From: Eubacterium sp.
GTDB lineage: Bacteria; Bacillota; Clostridia; Oscillospirales; Acutalibacteraceae
Length of the DNA: 64,000 nt
Assembly: GCA_015655975.1 (NCBI GenBank)
Contig: DVEP01000018.1
Location: forward strand, 62,001-126,000
Direction of reading: 5' to 3'
The notes beneath the pieces are model-generated. The model did no database searches and was not told the DNA's origin. It saw only the letters and a list, made by a program, of their open reading frames with translations. Made by a program: the position numbers and the translations under genes. This document shows, piece after piece, positions 27,179 to 34,628 of this stretch (positions are counted from its first letter, which is position 1; every line of letters starts with the position of its first letter).

Positions 27179-28792
27179 ATGAAAAGTAAAAAAATGCTTT
27201 GCATTTTGCTTGCAGGTATTGTCCTTTCTTCAGTTTTCGCAAGCGCATTTTATTCCTATGCCGATATTGCCGACAAAGACGAAAAAGAAAACCTTGCGTG
27301 GCTGTCCGATTTTTATATACGAGAGTCCTCAACAGATTTTGTCAAAAACAATATGGTGCCGATTACGGAAAAATATTCGCACAAACTTGACGATTTCCGA
27401 AAAGAAGTTGAAGAAATCAAAAAAATGTATAAAATTGATTTTGAAACTTTAAAGAAAACATATTTAAAAGTTTTTGACAAAGTTTTAGAAATTATAGACG
27501 AAGCAAATATTGAACTTCCGTTTGATGATATGAAAGCATATCTCATAGACGAATGGAAGATAGTCTTCCCCGAAGTTGAAAACGCCGACACAATCACATA
27601 CACCACTATTGCATACGGTTGTTTAAAGTATGACCTTCTTTTCCCTCTTACAAACACCCACTTCACAGTTGAGCCCGGAACAACTTTGGAAAGAACAATA
27701 GTGTTGATTGCAGGAGAACTTCTAAATGAAGAAGTCGATGAAAGCGTGCAGACTTTTGACGACTATGTGATTTTACAGGTAAAGAAAAGTCTGATTCAAA
27801 ACGGCTACCCCGTTTCCGACAACGCAGATGAAGAAGAAATAATGATTTTATACAAAATAATGATGGCTGAACAGCAAGGCTATATTATAGAAAATCAAAA
27901 TGTTGCGGAATACACGGAAAATGACAAAAAGTATGTTGACGGAGCATATATGGCGTCAATCATCAAGTCTCGTTTTGAAATCACTCCGACAGTTGAAGAC
28001 ACAATCATTGCTTGCGACAGCGAAGACAAGGACGCGCTCGCAATACATATTTTGAAAACAATGATACTCGAAAAAAATGAATTGGTTGAAGAAAACGAGC
28101 CGATTGAACAACTTTTCAGCCGTGCTTGTTTACTCGGGTACTTTGAACTTGACAAAGAACTTTATTCGGATGTTTATGAATACGAAGTTTATTTAACATA
28201 TAACTGCAAAGAAATATGGCTGACGCCGTTTGTATATGCCGCAGAAAAAGGCAGCGACAAAATAGGCTTTGTTGACATAGACATAAACGGTGAAAAAATA
28301 AGAAACGGCAGAAGTTACAGATTTAAACTTGCCGGCAAAAAAAGTTATGTAACCGTAAAACTGAAATATGACGACGGCGAAACAGAAAACACGGCAGAAT
28401 ACAAGTTCACTGTATTTAACGGTAAAAAAGATTTGCCAAATGCAAGTCTGCCGACACCTTTTCCGCCGTATGATGACGAGGAAGTGTTTGACTTCTCAAA
28501 ATATGAAAATGCAGGCAGCAAATATAAACCCACTAAAATTGACAAGTTTTTAAAGCGAAAAGAAGTTCCTTTAGATTTGTACGATACAAATTCGTCAGCA
28601 GTATTTTCCCCTGTTTTAGATGAGAAACAGAACATTTCAATTTCTTCTTCAAATTTTACCGATGAAAAAAGCGAAAACAAAAAACTGTCAGAAAAACAAA
28701 TTGCGGGAATTTCCGTTTCTGCCGTTGCAGTTTTAGCAGGCGTAACCGCAGTTGCTATAATGATTGTTAAAAAGAAAAAACAAAATAGATAA
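27179..28792 (+). CDS. Secreted, C-terminally membrane-anchored protein of unknown function
   Basis: Not recognised. From the ATG at 27179 (eight bases after AGGAGG) the protein has 537 residues. Residues 1-28 form a signal peptide (KMLCILLAGIVLSSVFASAFYSYA), the middle is a mostly helical acidic region, about 330-420 looks beta-rich (EVYLTYNCKEIWLTPFVYAAE and a repeated Y-K-F/T-V pattern typical of an Ig-like fold), and the C-terminus is one membrane helix (GISVSAVAVLAGVTAVAIMIV) followed by KKKKQNR. There is no LPXTG. The gene follows the ABC pair by 53 bases with a stem-loop between, so it is probably co-transcribed and may be an external partner of the coiled-coil permease. Confidence 0.7.
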   Translation: MKSKKMLCILLAGIVLSSVFASAFYSYADIADKDEKENLAWLSDFYIRESSTDFVKNNMVPITEKYSHKLDDFRKEVEEIKKMYKIDFETLKKTYLKVFDKVLEIIDEANIELPFDDMKAYLIDEWKIVFPEVENADTITYTTIAYGCLKYDLLFPLTNTHFTVEPGTTLERTIVLIAGELLNEEVDESVQTFDDYVILQVKKSLIQNGYPVSDNADEEEIMILYKIMMAEQQGYIIENQNVAEYTENDKKYVDGAYMASIIKSRFEITPTVEDTIIACDSEDKDALAIHILKTMILEKNELVEENEPIEQLFSRACLLGYFELDKELYSDVYEYEVYLTYNCKEIWLTPFVYAAEKGSDKIGFVDIDINGEKIRNGRSYRFKLAGKKSYVTVKLKYDDGETENTAEYKFTVFNGKKDLPNASLPTPFPPYDDEEVFDFSKYENAGSKYKPTKIDKFLKRKEVPLDLYDTNSSAVFSPVLDEKQNISISSSNFTDEKSENKKLSEKQIAGISVSAVAVLAGVTAVAIMIVKKKKQNR

Positions 28793-28817
28793 TTCAGTGA
28801 ATAAGTAAGGTACTTAA

Positions 28818-29699
28818 ATGATAATCGGATTAAAACGAGGAACTGTAAAACTATACAATCACGAAAAAGAATGGGAAACTGAAGCGCAAAATACAATTTT
28901 GCAATTAAAAAACATATTGGGAAATGTCATTAAAGATATTCAACATATAGGAAGCACATCTATAACATCTATTAAAGCAAAGCCAATAATAGATATTGTA
29001 GCAGCAGTTGATAATTTTGACGAAGTTCTTTCTTTTGAAAAAGAATTAAAAAAAGCAGGCTTTTATTACAGACCGAACGCAAGTCTCAGAGAACAACTGT
29101 TTTTTGCTTCCGGCAATTATTATGACGGCACCGGAAATTTGCAAACTCATTTCATTCATATTGTAAAAACAAACAGCATAGATTTCATAAACTATGTAAA
29201 TTTTAGAGATTATCTCAACAATAATCCTGTCATTGCAAAAGAGTATGAAAATCTAAAAGTATCACTTGCACAGCAATATCCGATGGACAACGGAAGAGAA
29301 AAGTATCTTGAAGGAAAAAATGATTTTATTGTATTCACTTTAAGAAAAGCGCTTGTAAATTCCTATCTTGGCAAGAAAGTCGATATAGTAGTTGACCGAT
29401 CTATCGGAAGCGTACATCCCAAACACCCAAACATTATCTATCCTATAAATTATGGTTATATTCCAAATGTATATGGCGGAGACGGTGAAGAACTTGATGT
29501 TTATTTATTTGGAGTAAATGTTCCTGTAAAGAAATATAACGCTCGAATTATCGGAATTGTTCATAGACTGAACGATGTCGAAGACAAACTTATTGCTGTT
29601 GCTGAAGATACGGTTTTAAGCAAATCAGAAATAAAAAAATCAATTCATTTTCAAGAACAATATTTTGACATAGAAATCGAAATATATGACAACAAATAA
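28818..29699 (+). CDS. GrpB-type nucleotidyltransferase fused to a pyrophosphatase-like domain
   Basis: Two-domain protein of 293 residues. Residues 5-170 are a GrpB/UPF0157 domain of the nucleotidyltransferase fold (VKLYNHEKEWETEA, then HIGSTSITSIKAKPIIDIV, where the G-S and D-x-D/V residues form the active-site strand, and THFIHIV). Residues 180-290 resemble the short inorganic pyrophosphatase family of Clostridia (DRSIGSVHPKHPNIIYPINYG, GGDGEELDVYLFGV, RLNDVEDKLIAV, HFQEQYFD). A nucleotidyl transfer releasing pyrophosphate and its hydrolysis in one chain would make sense, but substrates are unknown. The start is ATG at 28818; only a weak AAGG precedes it. A strong terminator follows. Confidence 0.85.
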   Translation: MIIGLKRGTVKLYNHEKEWETEAQNTILQLKNILGNVIKDIQHIGSTSITSIKAKPIIDIVAAVDNFDEVLSFEKELKKAGFYYRPNASLREQLFFASGNYYDGTGNLQTHFIHIVKTNSIDFINYVNFRDYLNNNPVIAKEYENLKVSLAQQYPMDNGREKYLEGKNDFIVFTLRKALVNSYLGKKVDIVVDRSIGSVHPKHPNIIYPINYGYIPNVYGGDGEELDVYLFGVNVPVKKYNARIIGIVHRLNDVEDKLIAVAEDTVLSKSEIKKSIHFQEQYFDIEIEIYDNK

Positions 29700-29700
29700 A

Positions 29701-29727
29701 AATAAGACGCTTTTAAAGCGTCTTATT
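29701..29727. terminator. Bidirectional terminator between GrpB-PPase gene and sigG
   Basis: Perfect 13-base-pair palindrome AATAAGACGCTTT/AAAGCGTCTTATT around one base, with T-runs on both strands. It sits one base from the stop codons of both convergent genes. Confidence 0.92.
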
Positions 29728-29728
29728 T

Positions 29729-30496
29729 TTATTTCCCTTTAATTCTGTTGATTGCATTTTTTTCAAGGCGTGAAACCTGCGCTTGTGATATACCTATTTC
29801 ACTTGCTACTTCCGTCTGTGTTTTTCCCTGCATAAATCTCATTGACAAAATTCTTTTTTCTCTCGGCGAAAGATTTTTCAATTCTTCTTTTATCATAATT
29901 TCATCTATCCAATTTGAGTCGTCGTTGCTGTCGCCGACTTGGTCCATCACATATATCGTATCGCCTCCGTCGGAATATACAGGCTCGTACAAAGAAACAG
30001 GCTCAACTATTGCCTCAAGCGCAAGAACTACTTCGCTTTTCTTCAAATTCAGCTCTTTTGCTATTTCCTCAACAGTCGGCTCTTTTTGAGTTTCGTTGAT
30101 GAGCCTTTCTTTGACTTGCATAGCTTTATATGCAATATCTCTCATTGAACGGGAAACCCTCAAAGAATTATAGTCTCTCAAATATCTTCGGCATTCACCT
30201 ATTATCATCGGCACGGCATAAGTTGAAAAACGCACTCCGAGTTCTACATTGAAATTGTCAACTGCTTTAATAAGACCTATCACACCTACTTGAAAGAGGT
30301 CGTCTAAATTTTCGCCTCTGTTTGCAAAACGCTGAATTACAGACAGAACAAGCCTTAAATTGCCGTTAATCAATTCTTCTCTTGCAGACATATCGCCTTT
30401 TCTGATTTTTTTCAAAAGTTCTATTTTTTCTTTTTCTTTGAGTACTTTTAATTTGTTTGTATTAATTCCGCAAATTTCAACTTTATTATACTGCAA
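29729..30496 (-). CDS. sigG: Forespore RNA polymerase sigma factor SigG
   Basis: Late forespore sigma factor of endospore formers, 255 residues. It begins QYNKVEICGINTNKLKVL, matching the SigG-specific N-terminus, then region 2 (NGNLRLVLSVIQRFANRGEN, DLFQVGVIGLIKAVDNF, RFSTYAVPMIIGECRRYLRD), region 3, and region 4 with QGKTQTEVASEIGISQAQVS. The start codon is TTG at 30496, preceded by GGGGTGA. That ribosome site is the 3' arm of a strong hairpin, suggesting low basal translation. Here sigG is alone, not behind spoIIGA-sigE as in B. subtilis. I could not find a convincing SigF or SigG promoter by eye. Confidence 0.95.
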   Translation of the reverse strand: MQYNKVEICGINTNKLKVLKEKEKIELLKKIRKGDMSAREELINGNLRLVLSVIQRFANRGENLDDLFQVGVIGLIKAVDNFNVELGVRFSTYAVPMIIGECRRYLRDYNSLRVSRSMRDIAYKAMQVKERLINETQKEPTVEEIAKELNLKKSEVVLALEAIVEPVSLYEPVYSDGGDTIYVMDQVGDSNDDSNWIDEIMIKEELKNLSPREKRILSMRFMQGKTQTEVASEIGISQAQVSRLEKNAINRIKGK

Positions 30497-30506
30497 AAAA
30501 TCACCC

Positions 30507-30539
30507 CGTCATTACTTACAAGTAGTATTGACGGGGAAA
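30507..30539 (-). promoter_or_regulatory. Leader hairpin sequestering the sigG ribosome binding site
   Basis: In the mRNA sense, CCCCGTCA pairs with TGACGGGG, extended after one mismatch by four more pairs (TACT/AGTA); loop of seven bases. The GGGG of the 3' arm is the core of the sigG ribosome site, five to six bases from the TTG start. The stem should compete with the ribosome. There is no T-run, so it is not a terminator. Confidence 0.7.
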
Positions 30540-30762
30540 ACAACTTTTATTTAACTTTATTTTTATATTTTACCGACAACGAAAGCGGTAATAATAACAA
30601 TATCAAAACGGAAAACTTCAAAACTTTTAAATAACTTTTGTACGAAAAAAATATATTTAATTACGATTGTATATACTTATATATAATATGTGTTATAATA
30701 CAAATATCTACAAATGTTAAATCATACAAACAGAGTAAATACCGATAAATAAAGGAGGTACT
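30540..30762. other. Divergent intergenic region sigG / VanZ-domain gene
   Basis: About 220 bases without a gene, very AT-rich toward the VanZ gene. Two TATAAT boxes (30682-30687 and 30694-30699) could serve the plus-strand gene, but neither has a good -35 at the right spacing. Nothing else could be supported. Confidence 0.4.
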
Positions 30763-31608
30763 ATGAAAAAAGAAAAAAGTAATTTGAATTTCAAAATATT
30801 TTTCACAATATCAACCGTATTTTCCTTTATATTTGTTTGTCACTCAGACAAACTGACAGGCTTTTTTTCTTCATATAATAATAATATCATTATAATGTTT
30901 TTAAAACTTATCATTCCTATTGCTCTTTGCTCGTTTTCTACGGCATTTTTAGTTTTGAAAACAAGAAACTGCGACTACATCACAAAAACACTGCCCTACT
31001 CTATACTTTTTACTACTGCAATAATAATAGCCGACACCTATACTTTCAAACTTTACGGCTCAACTTTTATGTATGAAACAATACACTGTATGTACTTTTT
31101 AGCAGGAGTTTTTTCCTGTATGCTTACTGTTATCATAATAGTTTTAAAAACACAAATTAACGGATTTGACAAATTTTATCGAGCGCTTTGGATAAGCGTA
31201 ACACCGATACTTGTTTTTATATTTGTAAAAGTTTTCATACGAAACCCGATAAATTTCGACTATTTTTCAATCAATACAAAACCTTTTTTCAGAATAAACC
31301 AAATGCTCGACTATGTATCGCACAACTTTAAATTCGGTATGGGGCAGACCTATATATTACTCGGAAATATATTGTTTTTTATTCCGCTCGGATTTTTAAT
31401 TCCGTTCTATTTCAAAAAATCAAAAACATTTTTTCAATTTATAATCGGTCTTGCAATACCTGTAATGATAGAAACATATCAATTCATTTTCAAATGCGGA
31501 GATGTTGATATTGACGATATAATACTCAACTATTTTGGTTTTACCGCAGGATTTTTACTTTGCAAAATCATTGAAAAAGCAATCAAAAAAAGAAAAGCAC
31601 GGAAGTGA
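30763..31608 (+). CDS. VanZ-domain membrane protein
   Basis: Integral membrane protein of 281 residues with about seven hydrophobic helices. The C-terminal half is a VanZ domain: YILLGNILFFIPLGFLIPFYF, PVMIETYQFIF and the signature-like DVDIDDIILNYFGFTAGFLL. VanZ proteins confer low-level teicoplanin tolerance in enterococci, but most homologues are of unknown function, and nothing here suggests a glycopeptide cluster. The N-terminal 120 residues add helices beyond the VanZ core. AGGAGG lies five bases before the ATG. The stop codon lies inside the terminator of the convergent transporter gene. Confidence 0.85.
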   Translation: MKKEKSNLNFKIFFTISTVFSFIFVCHSDKLTGFFSSYNNNIIIMFLKLIIPIALCSFSTAFLVLKTRNCDYITKTLPYSILFTTAIIIADTYTFKLYGSTFMYETIHCMYFLAGVFSCMLTVIIIVLKTQINGFDKFYRALWISVTPILVFIFVKVFIRNPINFDYFSINTKPFFRINQMLDYVSHNFKFGMGQTYILLGNILFFIPLGFLIPFYFKKSKTFFQFIIGLAIPVMIETYQFIFKCGDVDIDDIILNYFGFTAGFLLCKIIEKAIKKRKARK

Positions 31609-31665
31609 TGTGCGAAACAGACAAACTGACTGTTTAAAAACATCATCAACCGTGCTTTATATTTT
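31586..31665 (-). terminator. Terminator of the MFS transporter gene, overlapping the VanZ gene end
   Basis: Long interrupted stem: AAAGCACGG (31594-31602) pairs with CCGTGCTTT (31650-31658), inside it GATGT/ACATC and AAACAG/CTGTTT. On the minus strand the stem is followed by TTTTCTTTTTTT. The left arm encodes the last residues of the VanZ protein. On the plus strand the tail is a weaker AT-rich run, so it may work both ways. Confidence 0.8.
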
Positions 31666-32956
31666 AATTTTCTCTTTTTCTTTTTTTAACCATAAATATA
31701 ATCGGTACTATAGCAAAAACACTGACTATTGCCGCAGCGATAAAAATGTTCGGCGTAGGCACCTGCTTTGTAACGCCCAAGTCAATATATGTCTGATTGC
31801 TGTCTTTAATTACATAAGCGCCGATATACGGACCTGTAACCATAGGTATCAAAACAGCGAAAATCATTTTAATACCTTGGAAATGACCGACTTTATCACG
31901 AGGTGTTTCATCTCTGATTATTCCGTTTACGGCAGAAGTAATGATTAAATTCGTACCGAGCATTACAGTTCCGGTAACAGCAAGCAACCAAGCGTTTCTT
32001 GAAAAATACACGCCGACAAAACCTATGACAAGAACAACCAAACACGGAATTAAAAACTTTTGTTTTCCGTACTTATCTATAAGCTTACCGAACAAAACAC
32101 TCGCAACGCTCGAAACAATCAGCACAACGCCCAAAATCAAAGCGTAGTTATCTATACCGAGATAGCGCTGAATGTAGATGATTAGATACGGCATAAACAC
32201 TTGATACGCTACCGAGAGAACACACAATGCGCAAAGAGATATGTACAAATACTTATTATTCTTTACAGTAGAAAATTTAAAACCGTAAACAATATTTTTA
32301 AAATAGTTTTGATTTGACGGTTTCAAGTCTTTGTCATCTTTAATTAAAAACAGACCGACAATTCCTCCTGCGACTACAAGACCGCCTATAATAAGGAAAA
32401 ATGCTTTCCAATTTCCCTGCTGAGTCAAGCCGTCAAGTCCGCCGAAAATGATAAGCATTGCAAGTAACGGCATTATGGATAACACAGTTTCCGTCTTTCC
32501 TCTGTTGCTGACGCTTGTAACATCTGTTACCCACGCATTAAATGCAGCGTCGTTTGCAGTAGAGCCGAAAAATGTCATTATACAGTCCATAACAATTACA
32601 ATTATCGCAGTTGCAGAAACGGCATTTGCTGTATGAAACAATTTTTGAGTTTCCGATGTTGAAATGAAAGCGAAAGAAGCAGTAACAACACCCCAAATAA
32701 TGTAGCCGTACACAATGAAATGCTTTCTTTTTCCGATTTTGTCAGAAAATGCCCCCATCAAAAGCGTTGTCAAAGTCGCTGTTACGGCGCTTGCCGCAAC
32801 CATATCGGCAATATATTTCGGGTCGTCGGAAATTGTATTGTACAAAAACACATTGAAATACATATTTTCAACAACCCATGCAAGTTGACCGAACAAACCG
32901 AATATGATTAAAGCAGACCATACTCGCTTTGAGATTTTTGTTTTTGAATTTCCCAT
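31664..32956 (-). CDS. MFS transporter
   Basis: Major facilitator permease of 430 residues with 12 hydrophobic segments. The intracellular A-motif-like loop is GAFSDKIGKRKHF between helices 2 and 3, repeated in the second half as FGKLIDKYGKQKFLIP. The start is the ATG at 32956 (MGNSKTKISKRVW), eight bases after GGGGG; an upstream in-frame start would add a 24-residue hydrophobic stretch unlike family members. It is divergent from a GPH symporter and GH2 enzyme, so a glycoside substrate is plausible but not shown. Related proteins in gut Firmicutes are annotated only as MFS/SLC45-like. Confidence 0.85.
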   Translation of the reverse strand: MGNSKTKISKRVWSALIIFGLFGQLAWVVENMYFNVFLYNTISDDPKYIADMVAASAVTATLTTLLMGAFSDKIGKRKHFIVYGYIIWGVVTASFAFISTSETQKLFHTANAVSATAIIVIVMDCIMTFFGSTANDAAFNAWVTDVTSVSNRGKTETVLSIMPLLAMLIIFGGLDGLTQQGNWKAFFLIIGGLVVAGGIVGLFLIKDDKDLKPSNQNYFKNIVYGFKFSTVKNNKYLYISLCALCVLSVAYQVFMPYLIIYIQRYLGIDNYALILGVVLIVSSVASVLFGKLIDKYGKQKFLIPCLVVLVIGFVGVYFSRNAWLLAVTGTVMLGTNLIITSAVNGIIRDETPRDKVGHFQGIKMIFAVLIPMVTGPYIGAYVIKDSNQTYIDLGVTKQVPTPNIFIAAAIVSVFAIVPIIFMVKKRKREN

Positions 32957-33256
32957 AGTAAAACCCCCATTCAAAAAAGTAAACACCATTCCAAAAAATA
33001 TGTTACCACAAAAGCAAAACAAAAACAATAAAAAATGACGGACTTAAAAATAAAAATTTACATAAAACAAAATAAAAAGTGAATAATTCTAACTGATAAA
33101 CAAGCGATTATTTTAACTTTAACTCAATATTTTGAAAAAATATAAAAAACTAATAAAATTTTAACTATTTGATATTTTTACACATATTTTTATTGAAAAA
33201 CTGATAATTTTATGTATAATAGTAATAAAGAGTAACATATCATTGGGGGATTGATT
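32957..33256. promoter_or_regulatory. Divergent promoter region between the MFS and GPH transporter genes
   Basis: 300 bases without a gene. For the plus-strand operon there is TTGAAA (33193-33198), a 16-base spacer and TATAAT (33215-33220), about 37 bases before the start codon. For the minus-strand gene only weak candidates exist, such as a TTGTTT and TAACAT pair about 17 bases apart. I see no clear operator palindrome. Confidence 0.65.
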
Positions 33257-34627
33257 ATGGAAAACGGAAATTCAGACAATAAAAACATTACAACAACTCA
33301 ACGACCGTTTGGTTTTCGCGACAAGTTCGGCTACGCTTTAGGCGACTTTGGCTGCAATATGAGTTTTGTTTTCATCAACAGTTATATGATGTTGTTTTTT
33401 GTAACCTGTCTCGGAATACCGCCTGAAATTTACAGTATTCTTATAATAGTAGCAAAAGTATGGGACGCAATTAACGACCCGATTATAGGCGGAATTTGTG
33501 ATTCAAGCCACCCTAAAGAAGACAGTAAATTCAAACCGTGGATAAAATGGGCGAGTCTTCCGTTACTGATTTGCAGTGTCATTATGTTCATATATATACC
33601 GAACGCACCGCTTTGGGTAAAATGCGCTTTGTGTTTGGGTTCATATATGATTTGGTCTGTCGCTTACACAAGCGTCAATGTTCCGTACGGTTCACTTCAA
33701 AGCGTAATCACAAAAGACCCTATCGAGAGAGCCGAACTTTCAAATGCAAGAAGTATAGGCGCAATGATTGCACAGCTTCCTGTAATGATTTTTCTTCCGC
33801 TTTTGATTTTTGATGACAACAACAATCCAAAAGGCGATATTTTCATTTATGTTGTTGCAGTTATGGGAATTATCGGATTTATCGCTTTTTACTTTATGAG
33901 AAAACTCGTTACAGAAAGAATTAAACCTCAATATACCGAGAAGAAAAAATTCAACTATATGGCAACATTAAAAGCATTTTTCCAGAACAAACCTATGCTT
34001 GCCGTAACAATTTCATCTGTTGCAATGCTTGCACTCATTATGACTGCAACAAGCACAATGCCGTATATCTTTATGTTGTACTTCGGAAATGCAAAACTCA
34101 CATCCATCGGTACGGTAATAGCAATGGTGCCCATGCTTTTTGCCATAATCTTTATGAAACCGCTCGTAAAAAGATTTACAAAAAAACAACTTTGCACCTA
34201 TCCGTTTATTCTGTCAATCATTGCAACTGCGATTATGACATTTGTAAAAATCAAAAATCCTTTTGTATGGTTGGGCGTATTGGCACTTGCTATGTTTGCG
34301 GTAGGGTTATATAATATTCTTACCTGGGCTATGGTTGCAGACTGTATAGATTTTCAGGAAGAAAAAACAGGCAGAAGAGAAGAAGGCTCAATATATGCCA
34401 CCTACTCTCTTTTCAGAAAACTTGCTCAAGGTATAGGTCAGGCAGTAGTTGCACTCGCGCTCGGATTTACAGGCTATGTTTCAACCGCAGGTGCAGTTCA
34501 AGCTGAAGGAGTTGCAGAAAAAGTTTATACAATGACCGGCGCTTTGCCTTTTATTGGTTGTTTAATATGCTTTATTTCAATGCTCACACTTTACAAATTC
34601 GACAAATCTAACAAAGAGGTAAAATAA
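33257..34627 (+). CDS. GPH-family glycoside/sodium symporter
   Basis: Glycoside-pentoside-hexuronide:cation symporter (MFS_2), 456 residues, about 12 helices. Family features: FRDKFGYALGDFGCNMSF at the N-terminus, KVWDAINDPIIGGICDSS with the cation-binding Asp residues, KFKPWIKWASLPL, and the NVPYGSLQSVITKDPIERA segment. The ATG at 33257 is about seven bases from GGGGGA; a TTG at 33251 is in frame. It precedes a GH2 enzyme by five bases, so the symporter probably imports the enzyme's substrate, most likely a beta-galactoside or beta-glucuronide. Confidence 0.92.
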   Translation: MENGNSDNKNITTTQRPFGFRDKFGYALGDFGCNMSFVFINSYMMLFFVTCLGIPPEIYSILIIVAKVWDAINDPIIGGICDSSHPKEDSKFKPWIKWASLPLLICSVIMFIYIPNAPLWVKCALCLGSYMIWSVAYTSVNVPYGSLQSVITKDPIERAELSNARSIGAMIAQLPVMIFLPLLIFDDNNNPKGDIFIYVVAVMGIIGFIAFYFMRKLVTERIKPQYTEKKKFNYMATLKAFFQNKPMLAVTISSVAMLALIMTATSTMPYIFMLYFGNAKLTSIGTVIAMVPMLFAIIFMKPLVKRFTKKQLCTYPFILSIIATAIMTFVKIKNPFVWLGVLALAMFAVGLYNILTWAMVADCIDFQEEKTGRREEGSIYATYSLFRKLAQGIGQAVVALALGFTGYVSTAGAVQAEGVAEKVYTMTGALPFIGCLICFISMLTLYKFDKSNKEVK

Positions 34628-34628
34628 G

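Noticed and set aside
30540..30700. SigF/SigG-type promoter of sigG
   Set aside because: A GGTAAAATA stretch resembles a SigF -10, but no matching -35 sits about 15 bases upstream, so I do not call it.
30763..31608. Glycopeptide resistance locus because of the VanZ domain
   Set aside because: No vanH, vanA, vanX or two-component genes are near; VanZ domains are common in unrelated membrane proteins.
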